The notes beneath the pieces are model-generated. The model did not search any database, was not told the origin of the DNA, and saw only the letters and a list, made by a program, of their open reading frames with translations. Shown here piece by piece: positions 36,054 through 45,947 of a DNA stretch of 64,000 bases. Each line of letters starts with the position of its first letter. Within the stretch, counting starts at the first letter, position 1. Origin of the DNA: Candidatus Competibacter phosphatis (lineage in GTDB: Bacteria > Pseudomonadota > Gammaproteobacteria > Competibacterales > Competibacteraceae); contig NZ_SPMZ01000004.1 of assembly GCF_012939995.1 (NCBI RefSeq), forward strand, positions 53,682 through 117,681, in the 5' to 3' direction. The translations under genes and the position numbers were made by a program.

Positions 36054-37170
36054 ATGAAAAAAATCCATTCTTGCCTTGGCTGTTGCTAGCGCTCTTACCA
36101 TTCCGGTTGCGGCACAGGCCGATACCATCCTGTACGGCTCGGCACGGGTGTCGGTGGATTACAACGACGAGACCCTAGATTCCGTGGACATCGATGGCAC
36201 CTGGGATGTTGTCAACAACTCCTCGCGCCTCGGCGTGGTGGGCTCCGAAGATTTGGGTGGCGGTCTGAGCGCCGTTTATCGCTACGAATTCGGCGTCGAC
36301 GTAACCGAAGGCGGCAACTGGGAAAGCAACCGGCCCAAATATGTCGGGCTCAAGGGCGGTTTCGGTACCCTGACTCTCGGTACCCAGGACACTCCCTATT
36401 ACAACGTCGCTGGCATTACCGATATTTTCAATAGCGGCAAAACCTTCCTCTATCCGCAGTGGCTCGGGGGCGGATTCTCGCTCAGCGGCAATCGTAGCCA
36501 AGCGGATGGCGATCTGGTTCGGCTGTCGAACAGCGTCTATTATTCCACGCCTGATTTCAATGGCTTCAGCGGTGAAGCAATGCTAGTCATGGATGGCCCC
36601 AGCTCAAACATATCGAATAATGTCGATATCTGGAACCTAGCCGCCAAATACAGCAACGGGCCGTTCTTCGCCGGTGTTAGCTACATCAAGTTGGAAGGCA
36701 AGAGCAATGTCCCTCTCAATCCCGACACCCTTCCTGGTGTTACCTTCGATCTTGACCTGTCCAACTGGGTTCTGGGCTTGGGCTACAACTCGGGGCCGTT
36801 CAGCGTGGGCTTCATCTACGAGCAGGGCAGTCTTTACTCCCTCAACCTATTCACCGGGATTAAAAATGCAGCGGGAACTCAATTCTTTCCCGGTGACGAC
36901 GCCACCAACTGGTATTTGACCGGTCAGTATGTCTTCGGTAACAACACCGTGCGCGCCGCCTACGGCCAATTGGACACCGGTGTCGACGGCGACGACAAAA
37001 TTGACAATTACGTGGTGGGCTACCAGTACAACTTCAGCAAACGGACCTCGGTCTGGGCTGAATACATCGGTCGCAGCGCCAGCCTTTACAACGTACCGGG
37101 CGATTCCTCGACAGGGTTGTTCATGGGTGACCAGAATGCCGTCTCGATCGGCACCCGGGTGGACTTCTAA
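36054..37170 (+). CDS. Outer membrane general porin 2, extra A at 36057-36063
   Basis: Paralogue of porin 1. Removing one A from the A7 run after the ATG gives MKKSILALAVASALTIPVAAQADTILYGSARVSVDYND, 371 residues with a signal peptide ending AQA-D. As written the frame meets TAG within 12 codons. Strands such as SRLGVVGSEDLGGGLSAVYRYEF and the C-terminal SIGTRVDF are intact. The extracellular loops differ in length from porin 1, so the two pores probably differ in solute preference. Confidence 0.92.
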
Positions 37171-37202
37171 TACATAGCCTGGGAAAACAGGCGTAAGGGC
37201 GG

Positions 37203-37235
37203 CGGGCGCTCTGCCGAAAGGTAGCGCCCGTTTTT
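37203..37235 (+). terminator. Rho-independent terminator of porin 2
   Basis: CGGGCGCT (37203-37210) pairs with AGCGCCCG (37223-37230), followed by T5. The convergent rpiA gene ends 19 bases later. Confidence 0.88.
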
Positions 37236-37253
37236 ATTCCCCACAAATCTTGT

Positions 37254-37913
37254 TCAAAGCCGCATCGTTCGCACTCCGTCCACCGTACCCAGCAGCAACA
37301 CATCAGCCGGTCGAAGCGCGAACAAGCCCACCGCGACGATACCCGCGATATTGTTCAGTTCCGCCTCCAGCTTGGCCGGTTCCAGGATTTGCAAGTTATA
37401 AACGTCGAGGATCAGATTACCGTTGTCGGTGACGAAGTTCTCCCGCAACACCGGTTGTCCGCCCCGATTCAACAGGGCGCGCCCGACATGGCTGCGCGCC
37501 ATCGGAATCACCTCGACCGGCAACGGAAATGCTCCCAGCACGTCCACCAGCTTGGACTGATCGGCGATGCACACGAATCGCTCGCTGGCGGCTGCCACAA
37601 TCTTCTCGCGGGTCAGCGCCCCGCCGCCACCTTTGATAAGCTGCAATTGGCGGTTGGCTTCGTCGGCGCCGTCCACATACAACGGCAAGGGTCCGGCGGC
37701 GTTCAGATCCAACACTGGGATCTTGCAGGCCTTCAGCCTTTGCGTAGTCGCCTCGGAACTCGACACCGCACCTTCGATGCGGTGCTTGATGCGTGCCAAG
37801 GCCTCAATAAAATAGTTGACCGTCGAACCGGTGCCGACACCCACGACCGTATCGTCCTCGACGTACTCCAACGCCGCTTCGGCGGCACGTTTTTTCATCT
37901 CGTCGCCAGACAT
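37254..37913 (-). CDS. rpiA: Ribose-5-phosphate isomerase A
   Basis: A 219-residue enzyme interconverting ribose 5-phosphate and ribulose 5-phosphate in the pentose phosphate pathway. Motifs [34 protein letters not shown] and [12 protein letters not shown] (catalytic Lys/Glu region) are intact, and length is normal. Divergent from ilvA with 34 bases between starts, as in many gammaproteobacteria. Confidence 0.97.
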   Translation of the reverse strand: MSGDEMKKRAAEAALEYVEDDTVVGVGTGSTVNYFIEALARIKHRIEGAVSSSEATTQRLKACKIPVLDLNAAGPLPLYVDGADEANRQLQLIKGGGGALTREKIVAAASERFVCIADQSKLVDVLGAFPLPVEVIPMARSHVGRALLNRGGQPVLRENFVTDNGNLILDVYNLQILEPAKLEAELNNIAGIVAVGLFALRPADVLLLGTVDGVRTMRL

Positions 37914-37947
37914 GCGATTTTTCCCCTATCCGTCATCTCACACCATC

Positions 37948-39469
37948 ATGCACGACTACATCAAAAAAAATCCTCGCCGCCCGCGTCTACGACGTCGCCA
38001 TCGAATCACCACTCGATGTCATGAGTCGCTTATCGCAGCGATTGAATAACCGGGTGCTGCTGAAGCGCGAAGATCTGCAACCGGTGTTTTCCTTCAAACT
38101 GCGCGGTGCTTACAACAAGATCGTCAACCTGCCGCGCGAAGTCCTGGACAAAGGCATCATCTGCGCCTCGGCCGGCAACCACGCTCAAGGAGTGGCCCTG
38201 GCCGCCCAGCGGCTCGGGGTCAAGGCCACTGTGGTCATGCCTCGCACCACACCCGCCATTAAAGTGCAAGCGGTACGCGATCGCGGCGGCAAAACCGTAC
38301 TGTTCGGTGATACCTACGACGAAGCCTATCAACATGCCCGTCAATTGGAAACGGACAAGGGTTTAGCCTTCATCCATCCCTACGACGACCCGGACGTGAT
38401 TGCCGGCCAGGGCACCATCGGCATGGAAATCCTGCGCCAGCACCCTGATCCGATCGACGCGATCTTCATCGCGGTCGGTGGCGGAGGCCTCATCACCGGC
38501 GTGGCCACCTACGTCAAGTTTCTACGGCCCGAGATCAAAATCATCGGCGTGGAACCGGACGATGCCGCTTCGATGCACGAAGCGCTCAAGCAAGGCAAAC
38601 GGGTCCTGCTCGACCAGGTTGGGATTTTCGCCGACGGCGTGGCGGTACGGCAGGTGGGCGAGGAAACCTTCCGCCTAGCTCAGGAGCTGGTGGACGATAC
38701 CATCGTCGTTTCCACCGACGAAATCTGCGCCGCTACCAAGGATATCTTCGACGACACCCGCTCCATCGCCGAGCCGGCCGGCGCGCTGGGCACGGCTGGG
38801 CTCAAGAAATACGTGGCACGCACCGGCATCGCCGGGGCCAACCTCATCGCCATCAACTGCGGCGCCAACATCAACTTCGACCGACTGCGCCATGTCGCCG
38901 AGCGGGCCGAATTGGGTGAGCGACGCGAGGCGCTGCTGGCGGTCACCATCCCGGAACAACCCGGCAGCTTTCGTAAGTTCTGCCAAGTCATCGGCAAGCG
39001 TTCCATCACCGAATTCAACTACCGCTACGCCGACGACCGGCAGGCGCGAGTATTTGCCGGCGTGCAACTCACCGAGGGCCAGGACGAGAAGCAGCGGATC
39101 ATCGATGCCCTGAGCGAGCAGGGTTATCCGGTCACCGACATGAGCGATAACGAGATGGCCAAGTTGCATGTGCGCTACATGGTCGGTGGCCACGCGCCGG
39201 GTATCCGCGACGAATTGCTCTACCGCTTCCAGTTTCCCGAGCGACCGGGCGCGCTGCTGAAGTTTCTGACCGGCATGGCACACGGCTGGAATATCAGCCT
39301 GTTCCACTACCGCAACCATGGTTCCGACCACGGCCGGGTGCTGGTTGGCATCCAGGTCCCGGAAGCCGATCGGCCCAAGTTCCAAACCTTTATCCGCGAG
39401 CTCGGCTACCCCTTTCACGAGGAAACCGACAATCCCGCCTACCGGCTGTTTCTGGACGGGCATGCTTAG
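37948..39469 (+). CDS. ilvA: Biosynthetic threonine dehydratase, extra A at 37963-37970
   Basis: Makes 2-oxobutanoate from threonine, first step of isoleucine synthesis. The start at 37948 gives MHDYIKK and then, after removing one A from the A8 run, ILAARVYDVAIESPLDVMSRLSQRL, the usual N-terminus; the corrected length is 506 residues. PLP-binding Lys lies in PVFSFKLRGAYNK, the phosphate loop is SAGNHAQGVA and the glycine loop GGGGLITG. Two ACT-like regulatory segments (about 330-506) carry isoleucine feedback. Translation from 38021 alone would lack about 25 residues. Confidence 0.95.
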
Positions 39470-39943
39470 GTCGACGGCTGGGTTTCCAGGGTCAGAACGA
39501 ACGCCCACTGCACCGCAGTCACCGGTAGCACCGACAGGCGATTACCTCGGCGTAGCAGGGGAAAATCGCCAAGAACCTCTCGATGGCGTTTTAGCTCGGC
39601 CAACGCAATCGCACGGCGCAAGCGGCGGACCAGCCGCACATCCACCCGATACCAGCGAGGACGGTCCGGTGTACTGGCGGAATCGTGGTAGGGGCTAGCG
39701 GGATCGAAGGCGGTTTCATCCGGATAGCCTGCCCGTACTACTTCGACGATCCCGACGATGGCGGGATTTGTCGTGCCGGAATGATAAAAAAAACGCCTGA
39801 TCACCCAAATGCAAACCATCCCGCAGGAAATTACGCGCCTGATAGTTACGCACCCCTTCCCAAGGGGTCATTTGGTTCGGTGCATTTTCCAGATCGGTGA
39901 TACCGAACGCTCGCGGCTCGGACTTCAACAGCCAATAGCTCAT
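39466..39943 (-). CDS. EVE-domain protein, extra base at 39786-39793
   Basis: A 158-residue EVE/PUA-like domain protein that may recognise modified bases in nucleic acid. The first frame (ATG 39943) gives MSYWLLKSEPRAFGITDLENA and WEGVRNYQARNFL; the second gives YHSGTTNPAIVGIVEVVRAGYPD and WYRVDVRLVRRL. Removing one base from the A8 run at 39786-39793 joins them as DQAFFYHSGTTNP, the normal family sequence. It overlaps the end of the folate ligase gene by 4 bases. Confidence 0.92.
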
Positions 39944-40548
39944 GCCTGTCCTTCAGCATTGGAAAACTGGTAAAGCGCCCGCTCGGTCACCACGGCATCC
40001 AGCGGCACATCCCACGGCTGCCGGATCAGTTCGGCAACCGCTTGGAACTCATAGCCCAACCCCAACAGGTAGGGCCTCCGGCCCATTTCGTTCGCGCCGC
40101 GCGGAAAAGCGAAGCTGCGGTCGTAGAAACCACCACCCATGCCGAGGCGGGTACCGGTCGAATCGAACGCCACCAGCGGCACCAGGACCAGATCCAGATC
40201 CTCGGCTTGCAAGCATTCCATCGAAGCAACTTCGGGTTCGGGGATATCGAATCGGTTGCGGCGCAGCGGCGCACCAGCCTGGTAGGGCGCGAACCGGAGC
40301 GAGCGCGGCGGTTCACCGACCAGCACCGGCAGAAAAACCTGTCGGCCTTCGGTCCAGGCCCGTTCCAACACTGGCCTTGGGTCCAACTCGCCGTCGCAAG
40401 CCCAGTAACCGGCAATCCGAACAGCGCCGGCCAACGGCCAGAACTCCAGATGACGAGCGACGGCCAGCGCGGCCTGTTGGCGCGTGGCGAGGGACAAACC
40501 GCGCCGCAAGGCGCGAAGTTGTCGACGTAGCGATTGCGAGTCGATCAT
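39940..40548 (-). CDS. ygfA: 5-formyltetrahydrofolate cyclo-ligase
   Basis: A 202-residue enzyme that recycles 5-formyl-THF to 5,10-methenyl-THF using ATP. The motifs VLVPLVAFDSTGTRLGMGGGFYDRSF (substrate and ATP site) and the N-terminal basic helix are present. The start at 40548 (MIDSQSLRRQL) is preferred; the longer frame to 40659 reads into the 6S RNA and its terminator. As in E. coli, the gene follows 6S RNA downstream of zapA. Confidence 0.93.
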   Translation of the reverse strand: MIDSQSLRRQLRALRRGLSLATRQQAALAVARHLEFWPLAGAVRIAGYWACDGELDPRPVLERAWTEGRQVFLPVLVGEPPRSLRFAPYQAGAPLRRNRFDIPEPEVASMECLQAEDLDLVLVPLVAFDSTGTRLGMGGGFYDRSFAFPRGANEMGRRPYLLGLGYEFQAVAELIRQPWDVPLDAVVTERALYQFSNAEGQA

Positions 40549-40565
40549 CACGGATTGCGAGACAT

Positions 40566-40590
40566 AAAAAAAACGACGCGTCATGCGTCG
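40566..40590 (-). terminator. Rho-independent terminator after 6S RNA
   Basis: On the minus strand CGACGC pairs with GCGTCG around a 5-base loop, followed by eight T. It lies directly between the 3' end of 6S RNA and the ygfA-type gene. Confidence 0.85.
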
Positions 40591-40604
40591 CTGGGCTGAG
40601 GAGG

Positions 40605-40799
40605 GGGCGTTCTCCGCCTGTGCCGTCTCGGGCCTTTGCCCTTGAACCATGCGGCTCAAGTGGGGGAACAGAGCGGCATATCAGGCTTTCCGCGACACGG
40701 CGGACATGCACACCACACCGACGACCGTGCTCCCTGGGTAAAAATATCTAGGATCAAGGGGTTACCCGGCCCACTACTCGAACACCGCAGAGAACGCCC
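40605..40799 (-). ncRNA. ssrS: 6S RNA
   Basis: A 195-base segment between zapA and ygfA, the conserved place of ssrS. The two ends pair: the 5' part GGGCGTTCTCTGC matches the 3' part GCGGAGAACGCCC with one G-T style difference. The middle contains TTGAGCCGCATGGTTCAAGG, which parallels the TTGAACCAAGGGTTCAAGG hairpin of E. coli 6S RNA near its 3' side, and GTGGGCCGGG near the 5' side parallels its GCGGGCCAG. 6S RNA mimics an open promoter and binds sigma70 RNA polymerase in stationary phase. Ends are estimated from the closing stem. Confidence 0.9.
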
Positions 40800-40828
40800 G
40801 AACTGAAATAGAGTTTCCTTGGTCGGGA

Positions 40829-41146
40829 TTATAACTCTTCTGACTCAGCTTTGCTAAGCACAGCGTCAACTTTATGTAATAAATCGCCCACCTGACGGTC
40901 GACCAGCGTATTCGCTTCGGCCGACAAACGCCGCTGCCGCAGCAACTCGTTGCTGACATTGAGCGCAGCCATCACCGCAACCGCTTCCAAGCTCAGCAGC
41001 TTGCTGGTGTGATCGCGCACTTCCCGCATCTGTTCGTCGAGATAGCGGGCCGCTTCCAACAAATCGTCGCGCTCGGCGGGCCGGCAAGCAAAGCGATACT
41101 CACAACCCATCAGATGCACGGCGACACTCACGGTTTCCTGGCTCAA
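40829..41146 (-). CDS. zapA: Cell division protein ZapA
   Basis: A 105-residue FtsZ-ring stabiliser. N-terminal strand region (VSVAVHLMGCEYRFACRPAERDDLLEAARYLDEQM) is followed by a coiled coil (SLEAVAVMAALNVSNELL). It overlaps the upstream coiled-coil gene by 4 bases, and 6S RNA follows. Confidence 0.94.
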   Translation of the reverse strand: MSQETVSVAVHLMGCEYRFACRPAERDDLLEAARYLDEQMREVRDHTSKLLSLEAVAVMAALNVSNELLRQRRLSAEANTLVDRQVGDLLHKVDAVLSKAESEEL

Positions 41147-41421
41147 GAGGTTTGCTCCAAACCTTTCAGGCGCACGATCATGGCCTCGATACGAGAACGT
41201 GACTGTTCGTTCTGCTCGCGCAGGGCGCTACCTTCCGCCTGTAATGCCTGATTCTGCTCGCGCAAGAAGCGGTTATCTTCCTGCAAACGCTCGCACAACG
41301 CAGCCAACCGCTCCAGCCGTTCGGCAAGGATGGCAAGACCGGTCGCGGCGGTTTCAGGGATGTTTTCCAGTTCGCCCACCTCGGCGGGCGCCGCAGTTTC
41401 GTACAGTTCGTCGGTTTCCAT
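41143..41421 (-). CDS. ZapB-like coiled-coil cell division accessory protein
   Basis: A 92-residue protein that is almost wholly coiled coil after residue 25 (LAERLERLAALCERLQEDNRFLREQNQALQ), like the TIGR02449/ZapB-like proteins that precede zapA in many gammaproteobacteria. The ATG at 41421 is chosen because it begins METDELYET; no clear ribosome site is seen at it or at 41481, so the start is uncertain. Confidence 0.75.
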   Translation of the reverse strand: METDELYETAAPAEVGELENIPETAATGLAILAERLERLAALCERLQEDNRFLREQNQALQAEGSALREQNEQSRSRIEAMIVRLKGLEQTS

Positions 41422-41540
41422 ATAAACACTATAAATCGCTCTTTCCGATCGGGTCAATTTTCCGCCCGCTTTCGAGGTCAAAGCGAGGAATGTTAGGATT
41501 GCCCGCCGACACGTCGCTTCAAGGCGCAGGAGTTCTCCCG

Positions 41541-42086
41541 ATGCTTGCCAGTCATTCGCCCGTATTCGAACGCCTGACCCGATTGCTCGATCCTCTCAAC
41601 CCCGCCGAGTTGCACGGATTGCTGTGCGGTCTGCTGTGCGCCGACCCGAGCCTGAACTGCGATCGGTGGCTAAGCTGCGTCCACGAAGAACTGGCCGAAA
41701 CGGGCGAGAGCTCCGAATCCGCCGACGATCTGCTACGGAAGCTGTTCGAATACGGCGCCGCCCAGTTGAGCGACAGCGACTGCGCTGCAACCCCGTTGTT
41801 GCCCGAAGACGAGGCCCCTCTACGACAACGCACCGACGCGCTCGGCGCCTGGTGTCAGGGTTTGCTGTTCGGCTTGGGCCTGGGGCAAGCCGACCGACAC
41901 CACGCGCTCTCCGAGGAAAGCCGGGAATTTCTGCACGACGCGGCCGAAATCGCCCGGGTCGGCTTCGAAACCGAAGAGGCCACCGAAGCCGATGAAACCG
42001 CCTACGCCGAAGTGGTCGAATACCTGCGGGTCGGATTGCTGATCGTCCAGCAGGACCTGAGCCGCTCCTTCGCCCGCCTGCACTGA
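41541..42086 (+). CDS. UPF0149 (YgfB) family protein
   Basis: A 181-residue acidic protein of the YgfB family. LDPLNPAELHGLLCGLLCADPS, GAWCQGLLFGLG and EYLRVGLLIVQQDL are typical. Its function is not firmly established; in Pseudomonas a homologue affects ampD-linked regulation. GGAG precedes ATG 41541. It starts the pepP-ubiH-ubiI run, the gammaproteobacterial order. Confidence 0.92.
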   Translation: MLASHSPVFERLTRLLDPLNPAELHGLLCGLLCADPSLNCDRWLSCVHEELAETGESSESADDLLRKLFEYGAAQLSDSDCAATPLLPEDEAPLRQRTDALGAWCQGLLFGLGLGQADRHHALSEESREFLHDAAEIARVGFETEEATEADETAYAEVVEYLRVGLLIVQQDLSRSFARLH

Positions 42087-42109
42087 ACCCACCCGGAGCC
42101 CCGCCGCCG

Positions 42110-43477
42110 ATGTTCGCCCGCACCATACCGCCCAGCGTCTTCGCCCGCCGCCGTCGCACGCTGATGGAACGCATGGGTCCCGGTTCGGTCGCCGTGCTGC
42201 CGGCCGCCCCGTCGGCCCCACGCAACCGCGATATCCATTATCCCTACCGTCAGGATAGCGACTTTTATTATCTGACCGGTTTTCCCGAGCCGGAAGCGAT
42301 CGCCGTGCTGGCCCCCGGTGGCGAGCAGGAGTTCCTGCTGTTCTGTCGCGAGCGCGACCCGCAAATGGAAATCTGGCACGGCCGCCGCGCCGGGCCGCGA
42401 GGCGCGGTGGAGCGCTACGGCGCCGACAACGCCCATCCCATCGCCCAATTGGACCAGTTGCTACCGCCGCTGCTGGAAAACCGTGAGCGGGTATTCTATG
42501 CCATCGGCTACAACCCGGATTTCGACCGACGGGTCATGGATTGGATCAACCGAGTCCGTGGCCAAGCCCGCACCGGAGTACGAGCGCCGGTCACCTTCAT
42601 TGCCTTGGAACACCTGCTGCACGCCATGCGGCTGTACAAGGAACCCGAGGAAATCGCGGTGATGCGCGAATCCGCCCGCATCGCCTGCGAGGCGCACCGC
42701 CGAGCCATGCGAGCCTGTCGACCGGGGATGATGGAATATCAGATCGAAGCGGAAATCTTCCACACCTTTCTCGGCAATGGCGCCGGCTGGTCCTATCCAG
42801 CCATCGTCGGCGGCGGCGACAATAGTTGCATCCTGCATTACATCGAAAACAACGCCGAACTGCGTGACGGCGACCTGCTGCTGATCGATGCCGGCGCCGA
42901 GGTGGACGGCTACGCGTCTGACATCACCCGTACCTTTCCGGTCAACGGCCGCTTTTCCGGCGAGCAGCGCGCTATTTACCAACTGGTGCTGGCCGCGCAG
43001 CAAGCCGCCATCGACCAGGTCCGCCCCGGCCGCCGCTTCAACGAACCGCACGACGCGGCGGTCCGCGTCCTGACCGAGGGATTGGTGGCGCTTGGACTGC
43101 TGCACGGCGAGGTGGACGAACTGATCAAGACGGAACAGCACAAGGGATTCTACATGCATCGCACCGGCCACTGGCTGGGCATGGACGTTCACGATGTCGG
43201 CGACTACAAGACCGGCGACGACTGGCGGACTTTCGAACCGGGCATGGTCACCACCATCGAACCCGGATTGTATATCCCCGCCAACAGCAAGCGCATGGAG
43301 GAAAGTTGGGCGCGGCTGGGCGTTCAACTGGAAACCGATGTGGACGAGCGCTGGTGGCGAATCGGCATCCGCATCGAAGACGACGTGCTGGTCACCGCCG
43401 ACGAACCCGAAGTGCTGACCGAGGCCGCGCCCAAGGAAATCGACGACATCGAAGCATGGATGCGGGAGGGCGGATGA
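42110..43477 (+). CDS. pepP: Xaa-Pro aminopeptidase
   Basis: A 455-residue metallopeptidase that removes N-terminal residues preceding proline. The C-terminal pita-bread domain shows metal ligands: DAGAEVDGYASDITRTFP (two Asp), HRTGHWLGMDVHD (His), TTIEPGLYIP (Glu) and GIRIEDDVLV (Glu). The N-terminal creatinase domain includes DIHYPYRQDSDFYYLTGFPEP. Start 42110 is 23 bases after the UPF0149 stop; its stop overlaps the next start (ATGA). Confidence 0.96.
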   Translation: MFARTIPPSVFARRRRTLMERMGPGSVAVLPAAPSAPRNRDIHYPYRQDSDFYYLTGFPEPEAIAVLAPGGEQEFLLFCRERDPQMEIWHGRRAGPRGAVERYGADNAHPIAQLDQLLPPLLENRERVFYAIGYNPDFDRRVMDWINRVRGQARTGVRAPVTFIALEHLLHAMRLYKEPEEIAVMRESARIACEAHRRAMRACRPGMMEYQIEAEIFHTFLGNGAGWSYPAIVGGGDNSCILHYIENNAELRDGDLLLIDAGAEVDGYASDITRTFPVNGRFSGEQRAIYQLVLAAQQAAIDQVRPGRRFNEPHDAAVRVLTEGLVALGLLHGEVDELIKTEQHKGFYMHRTGHWLGMDVHDVGDYKTGDDWRTFEPGMVTTIEPGLYIPANSKRMEESWARLGVQLETDVDERWWRIGIRIEDDVLVTADEPEVLTEAAPKEIDDIEAWMREGG

Positions 43478-44730
43478 ACAATGTGGACTACGATCTGCTG
43501 ATCGTTGGCGGCGGCATGGTCGGCGCCAGCCTGGCCTGTGCGCTGGACGGTCAGGATTTGCGGATCGGCCTGATCGAGGCCGCGCCGCTGAGCGTCAGCG
43601 CACACCCCGGCTATGACGACCGCACCCTGGCCCTGGCGCAGGGGACCCGACGCATCTTCCAGACCCTGAACCTGTGGGAAACGCTGGCCGCCACCGCCAC
43701 CCCGATCCGCCAAATCCATATTTCCGAGCGCGGTAGCCCCGGCTTTGCCCACCTCGACTGCCGTGACGAGGACATGGAGGCACTGGGTTACGTCGCCGAG
43801 GCACGGTTGATCGGCGCGGCGCTGCTGGCGAAATTGCCAACCTTGCGCAACGTGGAACTGCTCTGCCCGGCCCGTCTGGAAACCGTGCGCATCGAACCGG
43901 ACGCCGCCTGCATCGACGTCCGTTTTGCCGACGAACGGACGGTGGAACTACGGACTCGCTTGTTGGTGGCCGCCGACGGGGCTCGCTCGCCGGTGCGCGA
44001 ACAGCTCGGCATCGCCGCCTTGCGCTGGGAGTATGGCCAACAGGCGGTGATCGCCAACGTCACCCCCACCCTGCCCCATCGCCACGTCGCCTACGAGCGC
44101 TTCACCTCGGACGGGCCGGTGGCGCTGCTGCCCATGAGCGACAACCGCTGCGCGGTGGTCTGCACGGTCAGCGACGCCGAGGCGTCGGCGGTCCTGGATC
44201 TCGACGACGCCGGCTTCATCGCCCTGTTGCAACAACGATTCGGCGACCGCCTGGGACCGTTTCTTCGCATCGGTCGTCGACAGGCCTATCCGCTGTTCCT
44301 GCTGAAAGCGCGCGAACACGCCCGCCAGCGCGTGGCGATCATCGGCAATGCCGCTCATACTCTGCATCCCATCGCCGGCCAGGGTTTCAACCTGGGTATC
44401 CGCGACGTGGCGGCGCTGGCGGAAGTGGTCGCGGACGCCTGTCGGCGCGATGAGGACATCGGCGATCTGAGGGTGCTCAACCGCTACGCCGACTGGCGGC
44501 GCTGGGACCAGCGGCGGACGATCGCCTTCACCGACGCGCTGAATCGGCTGTTCGCCAACCCGCTGCCGCCGGTACGGGCCGCTCGCAATCTAGGACTGCT
44601 GGCGTTCGACTTGTTGCCACCGGTCAAGCATTGGTTCGCCCGACAAACCATGGGACTGGACGGGCGAGTGCCGAAACTGGCGCGGGGGCTGGCGCTGACG
44701 GCATCGCCATCAGGAGCGACAACCCAATGA
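43474..44730 (+). CDS. ubiH: UbiH-type ubiquinone hydroxylase
   Basis: A 418-residue FAD monooxygenase of ubiquinone synthesis. NAD/FAD motif DLLIVGGGMVGASLACAL, mid-motif AADGARSPVREQLGI and the second FAD motif IIGNAAHTLHPIAGQGFNLGIRD are present. It overlaps pepP at ATGA and the next hydroxylase at ATGA. UbiH acts on the ring C1; paralogy with UbiI makes the exact regiospecificity an inference from gene order. Confidence 0.93.
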   Translation: MNNVDYDLLIVGGGMVGASLACALDGQDLRIGLIEAAPLSVSAHPGYDDRTLALAQGTRRIFQTLNLWETLAATATPIRQIHISERGSPGFAHLDCRDEDMEALGYVAEARLIGAALLAKLPTLRNVELLCPARLETVRIEPDAACIDVRFADERTVELRTRLLVAADGARSPVREQLGIAALRWEYGQQAVIANVTPTLPHRHVAYERFTSDGPVALLPMSDNRCAVVCTVSDAEASAVLDLDDAGFIALLQQRFGDRLGPFLRIGRRQAYPLFLLKAREHARQRVAIIGNAAHTLHPIAGQGFNLGIRDVAALAEVVADACRRDEDIGDLRVLNRYADWRRWDQRRTIAFTDALNRLFANPLPPVRAARNLGLLAFDLLPPVKHWFARQTMGLDGRVPKLARGLALTASPSGATTQ

Positions 44731-45947
44731 CAAATGCCGATTACGATCTCGTCATCGCCGGCGGTGGCATGGTCGGCTCGACGCTGGCCTGCGCGCTGCG
44801 CGACGCCGATCTCAAGATCGCCCTGCTGGAAAGCGCGCCACTGGAGCGTATCCGTCCGGGTGAGGAAACCGACCTGCGGGTCTCCGCCGTCAATCGCGCT
44901 TCGCAGCGCATTTTCGCGGCGGTGGATGCCTGGAACGACATGACCGCCTGGCGGGTCAGTCCATTCCGCGACATGCGGGTGTGGGATGCCGGCGGCTTTG
45001 GTCAGATCCATTTCGACAGCGCCACTCTCGGCGAGCCGCTGCTGGGCTGGATCATCGAAAATCGAGTCATTCAATATGCCCTGCTGGAGCGGGTGCGGCA
45101 ATTGCCGGCGGTGGAGCTGCTGTGTCCGGCGGCGCTGGAAACCGCCTGGCCCGAAGACGCGGGCGGCTGGCGGGTACGCTTGACCGACGGACGCGAATTC
45201 ACGACACGGCTGCTGGTCGGCGCGGACGGCGCGCAATCCAAGGTGCGGGAATTGGCGGAAATCGATACGCGCGGCTGGAGCTACCACCAGAAAGCGCTGG
45301 TCGCCAACGTGCGCACCGCCGAACCGCACCAGGAAACCGCTTGGCAGCGTTTTCTGCCCACCGGGCCGCTGGCATTTCTGCCGCTGCACGACGGACGCTG
45401 TTCCATCGTCTGGTCCACCACACCGGAGCAGGCCGACCAATTGCTGGCGCTGGATGAATACAACTTCGCCCAGGCGCTGACGGAAGTGTTCGAACGGCGA
45501 CTGGGCGAGATCGTACAGGTCGGGCCACGCGGCGCTTTTCCCCTGCGCTTGCAGCACGCCCGCGCCTACGTCAAACCCGGCCTGGCCCTGATCGGCGATG
45601 CCGCCCATGTGGTCCACCCGCTGGCTGGGCAGGGCGTCAATCTGGGACTGCTGGACGCGGCGACACTCGCCGAGGTACTGCTGGACGGTCTCGCCGCCGG
45701 TCACGAGGTGGGCGCACTCCGGGTACTGCGGCGCTACGAACGCTGGCGCAAGAGCGATAACCTGCCAATGCTGGGTATCATGGATGGTTTCAAACGCTTG
45801 TTCGGCAATTCATTGCCGCCTGTGCGGCTACTGCGCAATCTCGGCCTCAATCTGATCGACGCCGCCGGGCCGCTGAAAAACGCCATGGCCCGGCGAGCCA
45901 TGGGCTTGGAAGGCGATCTGCCGAAACTGGCGCGGGCGGCGAGTTGA
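44727..45947 (+). CDS. ubiI: UbiI/VisC-type ubiquinone hydroxylase
   Basis: A 406-residue paralogue of the preceding protein. It shows DLVIAGGGMVGSTLACALRD, GADGAQSKVRELAEI and LIGDAAHVVHPLAGQGVNLGLLDAATL. In this conserved position it is probably the C5 hydroxylase UbiI. With UbiH type and COQ7 type (C6 step) the window contains three ring hydroxylases of ubiquinone synthesis. It abuts the Rieske gene (stop followed directly by ATG). Confidence 0.92.
   Translation: MTNADYDLVIAGGGMVGSTLACALRDADLKIALLESAPLERIRPGEETDLRVSAVNRASQRIFAAVDAWNDMTAWRVSPFRDMRVWDAGGFGQIHFDSATLGEPLLGWIIENRVIQYALLERVRQLPAVELLCPAALETAWPEDAGGWRVRLTDGREFTTRLLVGADGAQSKVRELAEIDTRGWSYHQKALVANVRTAEPHQETAWQRFLPTGPLAFLPLHDGRCSIVWSTTPEQADQLLALDEYNFAQALTEVFERRLGEIVQVGPRGAFPLRLQHARAYVKPGLALIGDAAHVVHPLAGQGVNLGLLDAATLAEVLLDGLAAGHEVGALRVLRRYERWRKSDNLPMLGIMDGFKRLFGNSLPPVRLLRNLGLNLIDAAGPLKNAMARRAMGLEGDLPKLARAAS

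Noticed and set aside
44484..45704. 406-residue minus-strand frame
   Set aside because: Antisense to the UbiI-type gene, which carries all expected flavin motifs.
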